Positions 1 to 24,015 of a stretch of 64,000 nucleotides of DNA are shown here, in pieces (the stretch's first letter is position 1; every line of letters begins with the position of its first letter). The position numbers and the translations under genes are program-made. Source of the stretch: Ascaris suum (Eukaryota > Nematoda > Chromadorea > Rhabditida > Ascarididae); assembly GCA_013433145.1 (NCBI GenBank), contig CM024174.1, positions 7,906,336 to 7,970,335 of the forward strand. The letters are read 5' to 3'. Under the pieces are notes generated by a model. It did not search any database. It had not been told where the DNA came from and worked only from the letters and a program-made list of their open reading frames with translations.

Positions 1-6359
<6,359 letters not shown>

Positions 6360-7250
6360 GATTTTATATGTTCTGAAATCAGCGATCGTGAGAGTAAACA
6401 CTCACGATGCTTCCAGCCTTCAATTGCTTCTTATGCAGGGTGAGGTCATGTCTGTCCTCGAATGGCTATTAATCAAAGCAATGCTTTCTACTCTTCTGTT
6501 AAAAATGCTCGAACTCTGTGCTAATCCCTGTCCTGCGGAAAATTCGTGGGTTTCATCCGGACACAATAAAAGACTGCCGCGAGTGATTCAGCAAAAATGT
6601 GCCACTTTTCTCCTTCTCGTCGGATATGCCCAGGTCTAACCTCATTTAGTAACTGCCACAAAACAAGTCACGCTAGATATAATTTCTTGAAAGGTGGTAA
6701 TTAGAAACTCTTAAATTTTTCATTTAAACGCTTATGAGAAATAAATGCATTTTTCATACCACTCACGATCTTTGATTTCAGAACAAAATTCAATAAAATC
6801 AGCACCACCTCCTGTGTGTTGCAGGAGACGATTGCTGTCCCTTGATTACCAATGAAAAAGCAACCCTGCTAATAATCTCGACCAAAAGAAGTTAATTCTT
6901 AATCGCCTCGTCCAACTCCCAGCTCGAAGAGGGGAAATGAATGAATTGCAGAATTTGTTAGATTACGCGCAAAGGCCTAATGCAAACATAAGCAGCTCAT
7001 GCATTGTGTACTCTATTTCCAATCCAGTTTCGGAACATATTGATTTGCTGGAGATATTCCTAAATCCCCTATTCAGTTACATTTCATTTTTGATTCTCGA
7101 ATTCTTAAAACCTAATAAGGCCATCAGTCCATTGCAGAAGTGAGCCTTCCACGTCGTGCACTCTAAAAAGCTCATCCAGTTTCTTAGTCTCAAATGTTGT
7201 GGTTCTCACATAAGTTCTTCATGGATGCAAATTCCTCTTTGTTCCAATAG

Positions 7251-10474
<3,224 letters not shown>

Positions 10475-10620
10475 CCCAAGAAAAATCATAATATCAGGCC
10501 AATGGAAAATCGTAAATTTGTTCAATCGTCGCCGTGTTGTGCGGATAAGAAAATGCAGTATGCGCACATTTATGCTTAAACAGAAATACCTGAATCATTG
10601 AGGCAGGCATAGAAGTGTCT

Positions 10621-11085
10621 TTAGTGCAAATCGTTTTGACAAGAATATCGAAAAAATTCTAAGTCTGTACCTCTGAAATAACCTCTTGCCATTATTTCCA
10701 GGAAATTGAGAGCTATTGAATGAAACTTGAGTTTTTACCGAGCAGCAGTATGCTGGGCATGGTGAGCTTTCGAACTTAACGCCTCTAACCTGGAGGGGAG
10801 ACATTTTGATCGAGAAATGAAAATTTTTGAATGAAGAGTGTCACCAAGAAACCTGTGAGCGTCGGTTTCGAGAGCAGAGCATCCAGGGAGATTTACATGG
10901 AAACAGGTGCAAAAGCAAATAGGCTCCATGTTGCTGACAATGGCAGAAACCGAACAAGGAAAACATTCGGTGCTCAAAAGTCGTAGCTACCAATTAGAGG
11001 GAAGGAGATGGATTGTTGAAAGAGCTTCAGCAACACACTCGCGAAGAAATTTCCTATGCTGTGTACTAAGGGAGCTTGAAGTTTT
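10621..11085 (-). CDS. Tentative small Cys-containing protein, three 3' exons
   Basis: Three minus-strand segments join in phase: 11085-10991, 10933-10790 and 10672-10621, ending at TAA (10623-10621). Acceptors are good nematode sites (GCATTCTTCAG, CATTGTCAG, TTATTTCAG). Donors are GTAGCT and GTTAGA. The 96-residue predicted tail carries a cluster of cysteines (motif CNMEPICFCTC) followed by a mixed basic segment. I recognise no family. A second frame through the first two exons is also open, so the reading frame itself is uncertain. The gene would converge on the tentative Ser-rich gene, with about 150 bp between the stops. No start codon was located. Confidence 0.28.
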
Positions 11086-11341
11086 CTGAAGAATGCACCC
11101 ACGAGCAAACGGTAGCTGTTCAGTTTGGCTCATGAGGCTCTTCAGTGTGATAAGACGTGAGCCAAAGTAAGAGATTTTCATTTCTTTTTGGTACTTTTGA
11201 AAGATTTCTGGAAAGATGCCACTTTTGAAACTTCATCTCGTGGGGGTTTTTAAATGGTAAATTCACTTCTGAACTCAAAAAATTGTGTGCATTAGTTTCG
11301 GCCTCTACGACGACGGCAATGAATCGTATTGACAGGCCAAT

Positions 11342-13672
11342 ATGGAATTAGGCATCAAATATATTCCTCATGAAATGATAGAACGTTTCACTGTAAGTCA
11401 GCAATATCTGAAAGGAGATGAAAATTGCGATGGTGCTATTTCTCTAGTAGTTAACCCATGAATGTGTGCACGGACACCTTTACTTTAGCGAACATCGTTA
11501 ATACTAGAATGAAATGTGGTAACGCAATATCGTCACGCACGAGTGTATATCTGATCAGAACTTAAGAGCCACAGCGTTCGTGGCAAATGAATATGTATAG
11601 CTGGATGTGTAACGTGTAACGATAACTGGACTTCACTATGGCTATTGGAAATTTGTTATTTCAAGTTAGATTTTTGTACGCCTCATAAAAAGCTGCAGGT
11701 ATGAGAGACCTGCTCAAAACTAGTTATAGCAATATCACATCTTTGTTTTGTGATGAACAAAGTATGCAACAATGCATTTAAAAGTTTGAAGCATCCGTCC
11801 TATTCGTCCAGTTTCACGTATAGGCAAATTTCCATTGCAATATCAGCAAAATGAAATTGTCGATTCACAGAGTCAGCGAAGAAATTAAGGCCACTCTTAT
11901 TGCAGATTTTAACGTTTGTGTCGGCATCCCTTATTGTGTTTCACAAAGAGTGGATCGACAACATAAAAACGTTGAATGCTGTGGTGTTCTCATGTATAAC
12001 GCTTGTGGTCCATACAGTGTGTATTTTAATAGGGCTCTACGAAGCTCTTCATGAAAAAATAGGACGTTTCACTGTAAGTTCAATTACTGAATTAACGATA
12101 CTTTTTGAGGATTGCATGCTGCGGCAGCACAAATGGAGGGAAATTCTAAAAACCGAAGTTGAAAAATTGTACGGTCTGCTGGACTATACAATTTTTGAAT
12201 CATCGCTCGCGTATTCACATCTTGTAGCTCTTCTTCTGTTTAGTAATGGGCAGTGCTACGCATCAAACGGTGATGGATCAGCACTATTTTAGGATGGGTC
12301 TGAAAGATTTCCTCACGATTTTTGGTGTGAACCAATCAAAAATTGATCCTCAAGTATTGGCACTTGGCGAAAGTGTGATGAAACACTGTCTCCGTACCCA
12401 GTAGAAGCCCATCAGTTAAGGAAAACCGATTAATCGAAAATTTGGTTTCCTTCAAGCAAGAAGGTGCTAGGTGTGCTTCACTTTTGTGTCGTAAAAAAAC
12501 GACAGAAAAATAACCTCTGTGTTTTACACGAGGTTTTTCAATCTGCAGAATCAGAAAGATTCGATTTATAGACATGCCTTCACTACTACTGAAACGGGCC
12601 TCTTAACTTTGTTGCCTTTAGCTTTAGCTCTTCAAGGCCTTCGAGAACCGAGTGGTACTCAATCGATAACTGTTCTCTATGAGTTTTCTTGCTTTCAGTT
12701 AAGCATATTTGTTGGTTTCATCCTCCTCTGCACTCTGACGACAACAGTGCTCATTGGTGCTTCACTGATAGAACTGGAAAAGCCGGCAGATTTTAGCAAC
12801 TCTTCTTATCCTACTGTCCTCGTTACTGCTGGGGTAAGAGTGTTAGTCAGAACGACGATTCAAGTACCACAAATCTGCACAGAAAGGACTAATTCGTCGG
12901 TGGTGGTTAGCTGATATCTGCTATCAGAACGTGTGCAGGCAGCCCAAAGTCTCCACTTCAGCACAATGGTGCTTGCATAGCCAACAAAATAAAAGACTGA
13001 AAAAGCTCGCCAGCCAACCTAATACGATAGTTGTTTTTGCATTTCGCTCAGTGGATGAGCAAGTTTAATATTTTCGCAGCAGACAATAATCACGAGAGCA
13101 GCAGCTTCATATACTTATTAAGGGTTCACTTCTAGTGTTTCTTGTGGTGCAAGATGGGAAACGGACTATTCGGATACGTGTCAATACTTCCTAGTTGAAA
13201 CTACCGGTATACAGATAGGCGAACGTGCATCTAGACCTAATGCTGTCATGCTACGAATGCAGATTTGCAAGATCGATTATTATCAGCAACGGACGCATTC
13301 AATGATTGTTCGGAGTGCTATCAAGGGACTATGCAACAAATCAAGCCTGCAAGAAGTTCTGCTTTGACAAACCTTCCACTTCACTGTTTCTTCCCTCTAC
13401 TGCCGTCTAGGCTAACCTTTCGTTTATGAACCAAAAGTTTTCAGGAGTATTCCGGATCTGCCAGCCTATGTTGTATTGCCCTATTGTTTTTCGTGTTTTG
13501 CTCAAAAACTCGTGGTGCGAGTGGCCAGAGAAAAGACAGTGATAACTCTAAGGTAAGGGAAGCAAAGATTAGGAATGAAACGCCTTCGTATAACACTAAA
13601 TAACAAATGAGAGGATAATGCTAGTGTGCAAGTGACATTTTCTTTTTGTAGTGGCAAGGATATCAAGAATAG
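11342..13672 (+). CDS. Small four-helix integral membrane protein, 160 aa
   Basis: Five exons join with every junction in phase 0: 11342-11392, 11906-12073, 12699-12833, 13445-13552 and 13652-13672 (TAG stop). Donors are GTAAGTC, GTAAGTT, GTAAGAG and GTAAGGG. Acceptors are TTATTGCAG, GCTTTCAG, GTTTTCAG and TTTTTGTAG. The ATG at 11342 lies six bases after an AG that could be a spliced-leader acceptor. The product has four hydrophobic stretches at about residues 16-29 (short), 39-65, 74-99 and 122-137. Between helices 3 and 4 is a loop with an N-glycosylation sequon (NSS), and the tail is basic and polar. This suggests a tetraspan topology. I cannot assign a family. The first exon is the least certain: its end closely resembles the end of exon 2. 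Confidence 0.65.
11784..11825 (+). repeat. Short dispersed repeat fragment (also at 62.8 kb)
   Basis: The 19-mer ATTCGTCCAGTTTCACGTA at 11802-11820 recurs exactly at 62825-62843, with a partly similar AAAAGTTTGAAG/AAAGGTTTAAAG left flank. It lies in the first intron of the membrane-protein gene. Confidence 0.6.
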
Positions 13673-16050
<2,378 letters not shown>

Positions 16051-16056
16051 TTTATT
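16051..16056 (-). promoter_or_regulatory. AATAAA overlapping the E1-alpha stop codon
   Basis: On the minus strand the last codons read CTT GGC CAA TAA A, so an exact AATAAA hexamer contains the TAA stop (16054-16052). If it is used for cleavage, the 3' UTR would be only about 10-30 nt. Very short 3' UTRs are known in nematodes; use here is inference. Confidence 0.4.
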
Positions 16057-19000
16057 GGCCAAGGGCGCGGCAAGCTTCATTGGAATTAGTATAAGGCTGT
16101 CTGACGTAGTCGGTGGTGCAACGTACAAGCTGCGGAGGCGTATTGTGATAGAGATCGGTGAGAAGGAGGTCGGTAGTAGCTTCCTTTCCTGTCCTTGCCA
16201 TTTTGGCTGCCTCATCTACCTTAAAATCAGAAGTCATTCAGAGAATCAACAACATCTTAGGACTTTTCAAGGCAGTGGCAGGACCACCGTGTGTATTTCT
16301 ACGGCAACCGCACATCACTTTTCTGTGACGTGTTTAAATAAGTGCTCAAAATTGCTCTCGCCGCATTCTCAAACAGTGTTCCGAAAAAGACGACAGCAAT
16401 GGCAACAAAATGACCCTGGATTGTTTCATTTCAGGTATGCAAACGTCAAGCCCAGTCAAGCTGTTTATCTGATTGCCTCGTTTTTCGTGACATCGGGAGA
16501 TAGTCTAGCTATTTTCATCCCAGCTGCGCTGTTTGCTAAATACCCATCCTACTGCGGTGATATGCCGCTGCTATGCTGCGAAGTGTCCCGGAATACATGC
16601 ATTCGTATCGAAAACATAAAAATCGCGAGTTGGAAATGGCTTGGAAAATGTGCCGAAGTAGCATGCCGTCATCTAGGTAACGCACCATCACATGCAAGCA
16701 TTATGTCAATTGCAGTGCACGCGTTAGCAATGGAGAACAAGGAAATGAACACGGCTGTGAAGGCTGTGAGAGTGAAAGAGTGCCGGCAGAATGCATTTGG
16801 GGGCAGCGCAAACGTGGGTGACATGGTGACATTTGTGGAGTTAATTTATCCACTTCACTCCTAAAGTCGCGTCCGATTTGAATTTCGTTAGCATCTGGAA
16901 TCTTGCAGTAGATTGTTTGCTACAGGACTCGGGTCACTCGGGAAAAGTAGACAGGTGAACATCAATAGAGCATCACGTCTGAAAAACTTACCTGCAGAGC
17001 GCTATCATTCGAAGTGCAGGTTTATTATGGTTTTGGAACGTTTGCTGGACTGCTGATCTCGGAACTATGTGGCGAAATTTAAAACATTCAGGGTGCTAAA
17101 TTTCGCATTCACCTTACATCTGACTTCCCTTTCTGAATGACCGAATGAGCCAGCTAATATATGTATTGATGCGATAGTCTCTGAAGAGAGCAGAAATTGC
17201 GCCTATGAGCGCAAATAGGTTTATCGAGAAACATTCTTTTTCATTCTGTAGGTTTAGCTAGTTAGATTTAGAGATGATTAAAACTATAGTTCACCTCTTT
17301 ACGGATCTTTTTATCAATTTCCTTGAGCTCGTCTTCCGTGAGCAGCCCTGTCGGAATGACCTTTTCTTTGAAACCATTAATCGCATCCCTCGTTCTTCTC
17401 ACTTCTTCTACTTCTTCACGTGTTCGATAACTGCAATTATTTGATGATAAGGTAGCCAGAATTTTAGGTTTATGCGTTCAGATATTTGGCGTTATATTCA
17501 GAGTGAATGCAAACGACGTATTCCGAAGAGACAGAAATTTAAATACAACGCTTTGGAAATGCCGGCGTGGAGAGAAAGTGCTTCAGACAGCCGCACTCAA
17601 ATGCATGGGACGAGTTCATTGCATTGAGTGAGGAGGTTCAGCAGCAATCTGATAACGTTCTTAGAGCTGTAAATTTATGATGACCTATAAAGCGTTATAT
17701 ATCAACCTTGTCCCAGGATCCGCAACGGAGTGTCCTCCATAGCGGTATGTTGACATTTCCAACATGAGCGGTCCCTTGCCCGCATTGCACCATTCCTTTG
17801 CCCAGCGAGCGGCCTCTCGAACAGCAAGCACATCCATACCATCTACCTGTAAACAAGTAGTAGAAATTTATTCCTTTCTGTAAGGTGTTTCGCTTAAGTT
17901 CTACAAGAAGAGGAGGGAACGGCGAGACGGTAGTGAATCAACAAGTCGAACGTTGCATAACAGATTATGGCGCACATAATTTCGCTCGCTGGCACTTATC
18001 TATTTGCGCACTTTAATATCTAGGCACAGAATCGAATCATACTTGTCTACAATTCCCACATATCCACAGGAGGCATCTACCTATGGCATAAACTGCTGTG
18101 TCAAAACATGAACAGCACAAGCACTCGATTTTTGGAGTGGGATGTCCCGTTATGATCTGGTGCACACCTTAGGTAGCACGGCATGAACGAATAAAGCCCT
18201 CCTTCACAAGCATATTACTCAGCTCGCAGATTTGTAACGATTAGCCTGTTTTATTGCCCGGCAAGGAACTAGTTATCATAGTTCGCCTCTGAACTGTTCT
18301 TACACTTTCTTCCTTAAACATTCATTACGGAACGAAGATGCTCACCCAAACTCCCGGCATATAGCTGACGCGGTCGTAGTAATGCTTCGCAGCGCAGGCT
18401 CGTTTCGTAGAAGTGCCGAATCCATAGCCGTTATTCTCGCATACGTATACTACGGGAATATTCCATAGTTTTGCGATATTCATGGCTGCAAAATGGCTTT
18501 ATGCCTGCCAAATTCAAGCCACAGATGTCTAACCTGGCCATATCCGCCCAGAGGCAGTGATTGTTTCTTTACAATCCCTTGAAAGAAAATAGTGTTAACA
18601 GAAACATGTGAATTATGTTTGCGTCGAAAAATGCGATACCACTGTCTCCATGTGACCTTAGACGTGTCTTGAAGTCAACAGACACGCGTTTGTGATCATC
18701 CACATTTCTATAGCTAATCTTCATAAGAGGCTTATTTGTACCCTTCCTCTAGACACCTCTACCTGTCATCTTTCTTCCTCATACTAATCTACTGGCCCTT
18801 TTATATGTTTAAATGAATGTAAGACTGCTTGTGCACATCGACCATACTGTAATGGCGATAAGCCCAGCATTCATAACCGCGTGACGCGTACTCAGTTACA
18901 AGGCTGCACACCTCTTCGATAAGACAGAACCAATGAAGACATTTGCAGGACACATTCAACCTGGCCAAATGAACTCATAGAGCAACAATTCTCATCATCT

Positions 19001-21049
19001 GAAATAGTTTGCACCATACTCGAAGCGAGCGACACTTACATTCAAACAGCTGCCCTTGGTTGGCAGCTCCATCACCGAACAGGGTGAAGCAAACGTTTTT
19101 CATCTTTCTGCACTTCATTGCGAATGCAACTCCCGTTCCCAAAGGTTGCTGCGCACCGACAATACCGTTGCCTCCGTAAAAGTTATCGCCATACATGTGC
19201 ATTGAGCCACCCTTGCCATGCACATTACCGTTCATCCGGCCTGAGAACGTAAATAGTGATGTCATATAACATATAACACAACTACCGTCAGGCAGGGACC
19301 TATGACGCATCAAACTTCTTCGTTGATATTCAGGCGTGATTCTAATCGAGCTATGCAGCTCTAAATTCAAAGCTTAAACGGAGAGAATCTCGGGCATTAC
19401 TTAGAAGTGCGCTAGGCGAATGCCAAAAAACTAGGAGCTAGACCGAATACCCATCAGTGTCATTCGTAGGACAAAGCATCTTGGTGTTTTTTCCACATGG
19501 ACGCATGTCTAAAAGCACGAGATTTTCAGGCTTAACAATTTCCTCGAAATTTCCCCCAGAGCCTTGGCATTTTGAACAGTCGATCTCCTCTTCGAAGTCA
19601 TTGATGAGCAACGCTAACCTTCGGGAACGCTTTATTTCCATAACAGTGTGCAGAAATTCCATAAGTGTCATCTCCATCCTGAAGTGATCACCAAAATGTT
19701 TGTTGAAACGGCGAAAACCACTCCTGGACGATGTTTGTTGCGAAAGTTTTGTACTCAAAGAGCTTTATGTACTCAAAGATTGATAAAAAAGCCCCCTGCC
19801 GCGCTTTGCTTAGTAGAGTGGAATTTATTGTAAGGCATTACCGGTTAACTCGCACAGCACGGGGACAACACTCGGTCCGCAAAGATACGTCCAACCGTGG
19901 CATCGATAGGAAGTGATAATTGCATCGTTGGGTTCCATTGCCGACTTGATTCCGACCGCGCACGCTTCCTGCAAACAAAGTTGTTACTTTCTCCACGACC
20001 CATCAAATAATGAATCTTTTAAATGCACTTAAACAGTCAGCCCTTTGATGAATGCGCCCGAGCGCGAATAAAGCCAATTGCTCGTCACCGTCGCACTCCT
20101 CTTCAGAAGCGCCCGGGCAAATATAAGGGAGCATGTTGCAATAGATCGCACTGTAAAAATTTCTCGCTAGTGCATAGAGTCAAAAACAGGAGTGAAGCAG
20201 GCATTTATGCGTTACCTGAAACGGTTAAGCAGCATAATGGGGGCGCTCACGTTTATCATCAAAAAGTAAAGTCCACCTATAAGTACCAAAGGCCTTTTGG
20301 GCACGGATGAAAGCAACATCTCTGCATGAATTGCACGGTTGAACGTTTATAACGGTGGATCTAGAAGTTATGGAAGCAATTTACCTCGCCAGCATATAAA
20401 TGGCAGAAACCGCGAATCTTCTGCTCCTTGTACAAATTGCCTGCCGCCGCCTCTAGTCTTCGAATCGTCTTGAAAAGGGCTTCACGTTAAGCGAAAGAAA
20501 CAGAACAACGGAAAATATAGGCATCTGCTGCGATGAAATTGTTCTTCTCATGCAATACCGACACTTGCATTTCTTATCTCTTAGTCAGTCATCAGCACGC
20601 AATTTTGCAAGCGAGCTGCTCATGCGAGTTCGCGGTTTTCACGTTACATTATATCAATGACCCGTTCTACTTTTCTCAAGCGATTGCCATCACCTGTTGT
20701 TGTTTTCTCGCAGTGACCCATCGTCAAAGAATCTTTCACTCGTGAACAGCATTGAATTCAGAAGCACTGTATGCTAACATTAGCAAGAAAGAAGAAAAGA
20801 CGAGGAAGCAACAGGCGATATCTGTGCTATGTCGTCAGGAAGGCGATATCTGATTGATAAGGCAACCTGCATGCGAGTGTAAATGTTGAGAGCATCGTCA
20901 CGAGTGACGGTCACTTCTGCATTCGGGCCAGACTCAACGTTGTGCAACTTATACGGCTTTACTTGCACGCGGGCCGAGCTCGCAAACCGATGTGAAATTA
21001 GAGGCGGCAAAAAGCGACATGTAGCCGTTACTCTGCCAGCGATGCTAGC
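16052..21049 (-). CDS. pdha-1: Pyruvate dehydrogenase E1 component, alpha subunit, mitochondrial
   Basis: With the beta subunit this thiamine-diphosphate enzyme decarboxylates pyruvate and acetylates the lipoyl arm of E2 in the mitochondrial matrix. Eight exons join in continuous phase: 21049-20867, 20468-20385, 19968-19842, 19240-19040, 18485-18346, 17846-17707, 17430-17295 and 16219-16052. They give 392 residues, close to the usual 390-400. The first exon begins after TTCCATTGCAG with no ATG, so a short upstream exon with the start codon is missing. The segment up to about residue 27 (basic, Ser/Ala-rich) fits a transit peptide. Conserved parts: [18 protein letters not shown] and [12 protein letters not shown]; the thiamine-diphosphate motif GDGAANQGQ to CENN; YRYGGHS in the phosphorylation loop. 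That loop and the preceding one are unusually divergent (see findings). No stops, frameshifts or bad splice sites were seen, so the gene is probably active. Confidence 0.93.
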
Positions 21050-23619
21050 CTGCAATGGAATCCGTCCGATGATTTGATTAGACTTTGACTGGAGTGCCTG
21101 CAGTCGTTAATGAAGAAACCTAATAAATGAAACTACTTTCAGGATTACCGCAGGAATATCGTGAGTGGTTTACTGATTACGGGCAGAAATATCATCATTG
21201 GTTTTTAATAAATTGGCGATGCAGACCGCCCAATATAACATTAATCGTCCTCGGCTTTTGAGCAGCGTCATTCCTGCTTATCATAACCCATATAGGGATG
21301 AAGGATGGAAAGAAAGGAAGCATGTTTCGAATAGATAATCGCAGCAACTGACCTATGTGACCTTCACTTGGAATGTCCTTCAAATCTTCCTAGGAATATT
21401 TGCTGCCATTTTTTTTTGGGTCCCTGAGCATTCCCTCGATAACCCAAGGTCCGAATGTATCATTTGACTCGAAACGCAGGCTCAAGGGGCTATAGCTGTT
21501 CCCACTCAAAAGGGCCAAGTTTCTATGGAAAAGAATACTGGGGTTTAAAAGGTACAATTGAGAAATTGCGCTAGTCTCGAAGCATTTACCTATTGCTCGA
21601 GTGAATTATAACCAGAAATCTGACTAATACTTAATGACTGCAATGTCAGATAACTAGCAGTCCTTATTAGATAACCTATTGATAACATCGCTTCAGGAAA
21701 GAGAAATGCAAAGCAACTGATATTCGAAACTAAAGAAAAGGTAGTGTGCGCGGAGCCATTAGGCAAGTGCCGCTGACAGATTCAAAGAACTCGCCTTGGA
21801 AGCGACGCCAACGATACTCATCGTTATAGTGCTGTCGAGATTTGTTCGCAACTGCAAAACGATGCACAATGCTGTTGTGCTTTTGAGACATATAATGACT
21901 TTAAGAAGCAGCTTTTCTTTCTATACTTTCACTCAAGAGATCGAACCTCCCCATTTTCCAAATCTCCTCGATTAATCTGGTTGAAAACTCGAGAAATATG
22001 GTACAGCTTGGTCTTTCGCAGATTTCTCATGGACGACTAATCGCGACCGAGAAGGATAAAATTCTACAGCAGCCAACAACGACAAACTCATACATGGAAA
22101 GCCGAACGGGCTTGCAGCCGCGTAGACACAACTACCGCAAGACGAATGAGCAGGAAACAGCTCATGTAAACCATCTCTGACTCAAATTAGCATGGAAGGG
22201 TATACTGCATTCATATTGCTACGCCCTTTGCATTTCTTGCAAAATTCTGTTAAGTAAACTATCAACTTCCCTTACATACTGAATGTGTCCTTGAGCCTTA
22301 TATTGAAGAAACAGAGTTTTGCCCATAATCTACTTGGTCCAGAAAATATTGACTGCTTTTCATTTCGGGATTCAAAGGAAAAAGGCGATGACGTTGGGTG
22401 AGAGCATTTATATCAACGATTGGTCTGACAAGCTCGAGTTCAACTCAAACGATTGCTCCCTTCACCGGAAATTTCAATAAGGTTTTGAAGTCAAAATTTG
22501 CTCAACGAACGGACGTTTCGACGAAGAGCGAAGTTTTTATTCACGATTCTTGCGAATAATCCGTGGCGTATAGAGACGCATTACTGACCGTTGTTGTCAT
22601 AGTCATTTTGCCTTTAGCGTAATTTTCGGCTAAAGTATGTCATCGTGAGGCAGAGATTGTCTGGGGAGTGAATCAGGACGGCCTGTGGGAGGGTCTGTTA
22701 GTATCACCACTTGCGCTGACGTAAGTTCTCAGAGCATGGTTATATTCCGCTCGCCCGCACCGACCATTTCCAGAACACAGCACAAAATCCAACTCACATC
22801 GGCCCTAACAGTATCTCTAGTATCTTCGCCATATTTCACCAATACTGCAACCCTTATATTTTAGCGGACCCAGCGTCAAAGGACTTCATTTCATGCTGCT
22901 TGGATGGTTATTTCCTCATACAATGAAAGACGTACCCACTTCATCGTAACTGTAGCCTGTGCAAATGGCAATATACCTCTTATTTTTTACAGTCCTGGAA
23001 GCTCGCGCACCTAGTCTTCAGTTCGGCAACGTGAAACCACCTGGTTTGCCCTTTCAAAAACCGCAAGCCGGATGCATTTAGTTCTGTCAGCCAATCTGTT
23101 AACATCGACTGAGGACACATGATACAGGACTTCATTAAAGAAACGAAAACAGTAAAGAACACTTCAAAGAACAAAAAAAACTTCCGGCCATGATCACAAC
23201 CAAATCGGATTATAAACCTTCAAAATGTCGATATACTTTAGCAACAAAAAGGGCAAAAAACAAGGCGACAGCAGATCTGGCAACAAGCCGAAAAAGACAA
23301 GAAAATGAAAAACCAGAGATCGAAGCCATAGAACCGGAGATACTGTTGCAAAAAAACGAAGTTCGAGAATGAAATCAACACTCAGGGATGACGAAAAATA
23401 CATAGTAACAGCTAGACACCGATTTTGTAAACCAATAGCCTAAAGGTACGAACTGCAGCTGCTGCGCGAGGCACTGGGGTTTTATCCAAACACCTAACCC
23501 TTACGCATGAAAAAAAAAAAACATTTGACCGAAACTCAACAACGGATAACAGCCGCTACATCAGGTCACGGTTTCGAAAAATAAGCCATGGCGTTTTCTG
23601 AATACAGAAGGTACAAATG
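21050..23619. other. Upstream region of the E1-alpha gene, no exon identified
   Basis: The missing first exon of the pyruvate dehydrogenase gene, its promoter and any spliced-leader site should lie here. I could not find an ATG exon ending in phase 0 with a good donor. Other open frames are short. A Lys-rich open frame at 23190-23372 (plus) has no supporting splice structure. Confidence 0.4.
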
Positions 23620-24015
23620 AGACCCCACCCACATGTTTCCAACTGCAAGGCTATCTCTCCACCTCCCTTTAAAAACATGTGAGAGATACAACTGAGACCC
23701 CATTCGTACTCTTGTGCCAGGAAAAAATTGTTCCCTCATTTTTCAACACCGGAACAAAACGGGCGACTGCACAGACGCATCTGCCATATGGACTACTTGT
23801 TCGAAATCTCAGTTTCCACTCTACTGGCAGCCGCAGTGATGTAGTCAACAGGCAAGATTCCCACTGAAAGCATCACATGATGTTTAAAGTAATGCACCAA
23901 CATTTGACGACGAAAATGTAACAGAGGAGGGATTCACCCACGAAACTTTCCACTTCCCGCCTGTCCCAATGATTCCAATTGCAAGGTATCTCGCCTCCTC
24001 CCTTTAAAAACGCTG
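23620..24015 (+). repeat. Two direct copies of a dispersed repeat segment
   Basis: The block TTCCAACTGCAAGGCTATCT...CCTCCCTTTAAAAAC near 23637-23676 recurs with substitutions near 23972-24011 (TTCCAATTGCAAGGTATCT...CCTCCCTTTAAAAAC), same orientation, about 335 bp apart. A related GAGACCCCA block occurs at about 23620 and 23695. The open frame on the opposite strand through copy 2 is probably repeat-derived. Confidence 0.65.

Noticed and set aside
21049..21055. Start codon for the E1-alpha protein at 21055
   Set aside because: The codon is TTG within a TTGCAG splice acceptor, not an ATG. The exon starts at 21049 and the true start lies in an unseen upstream exon.
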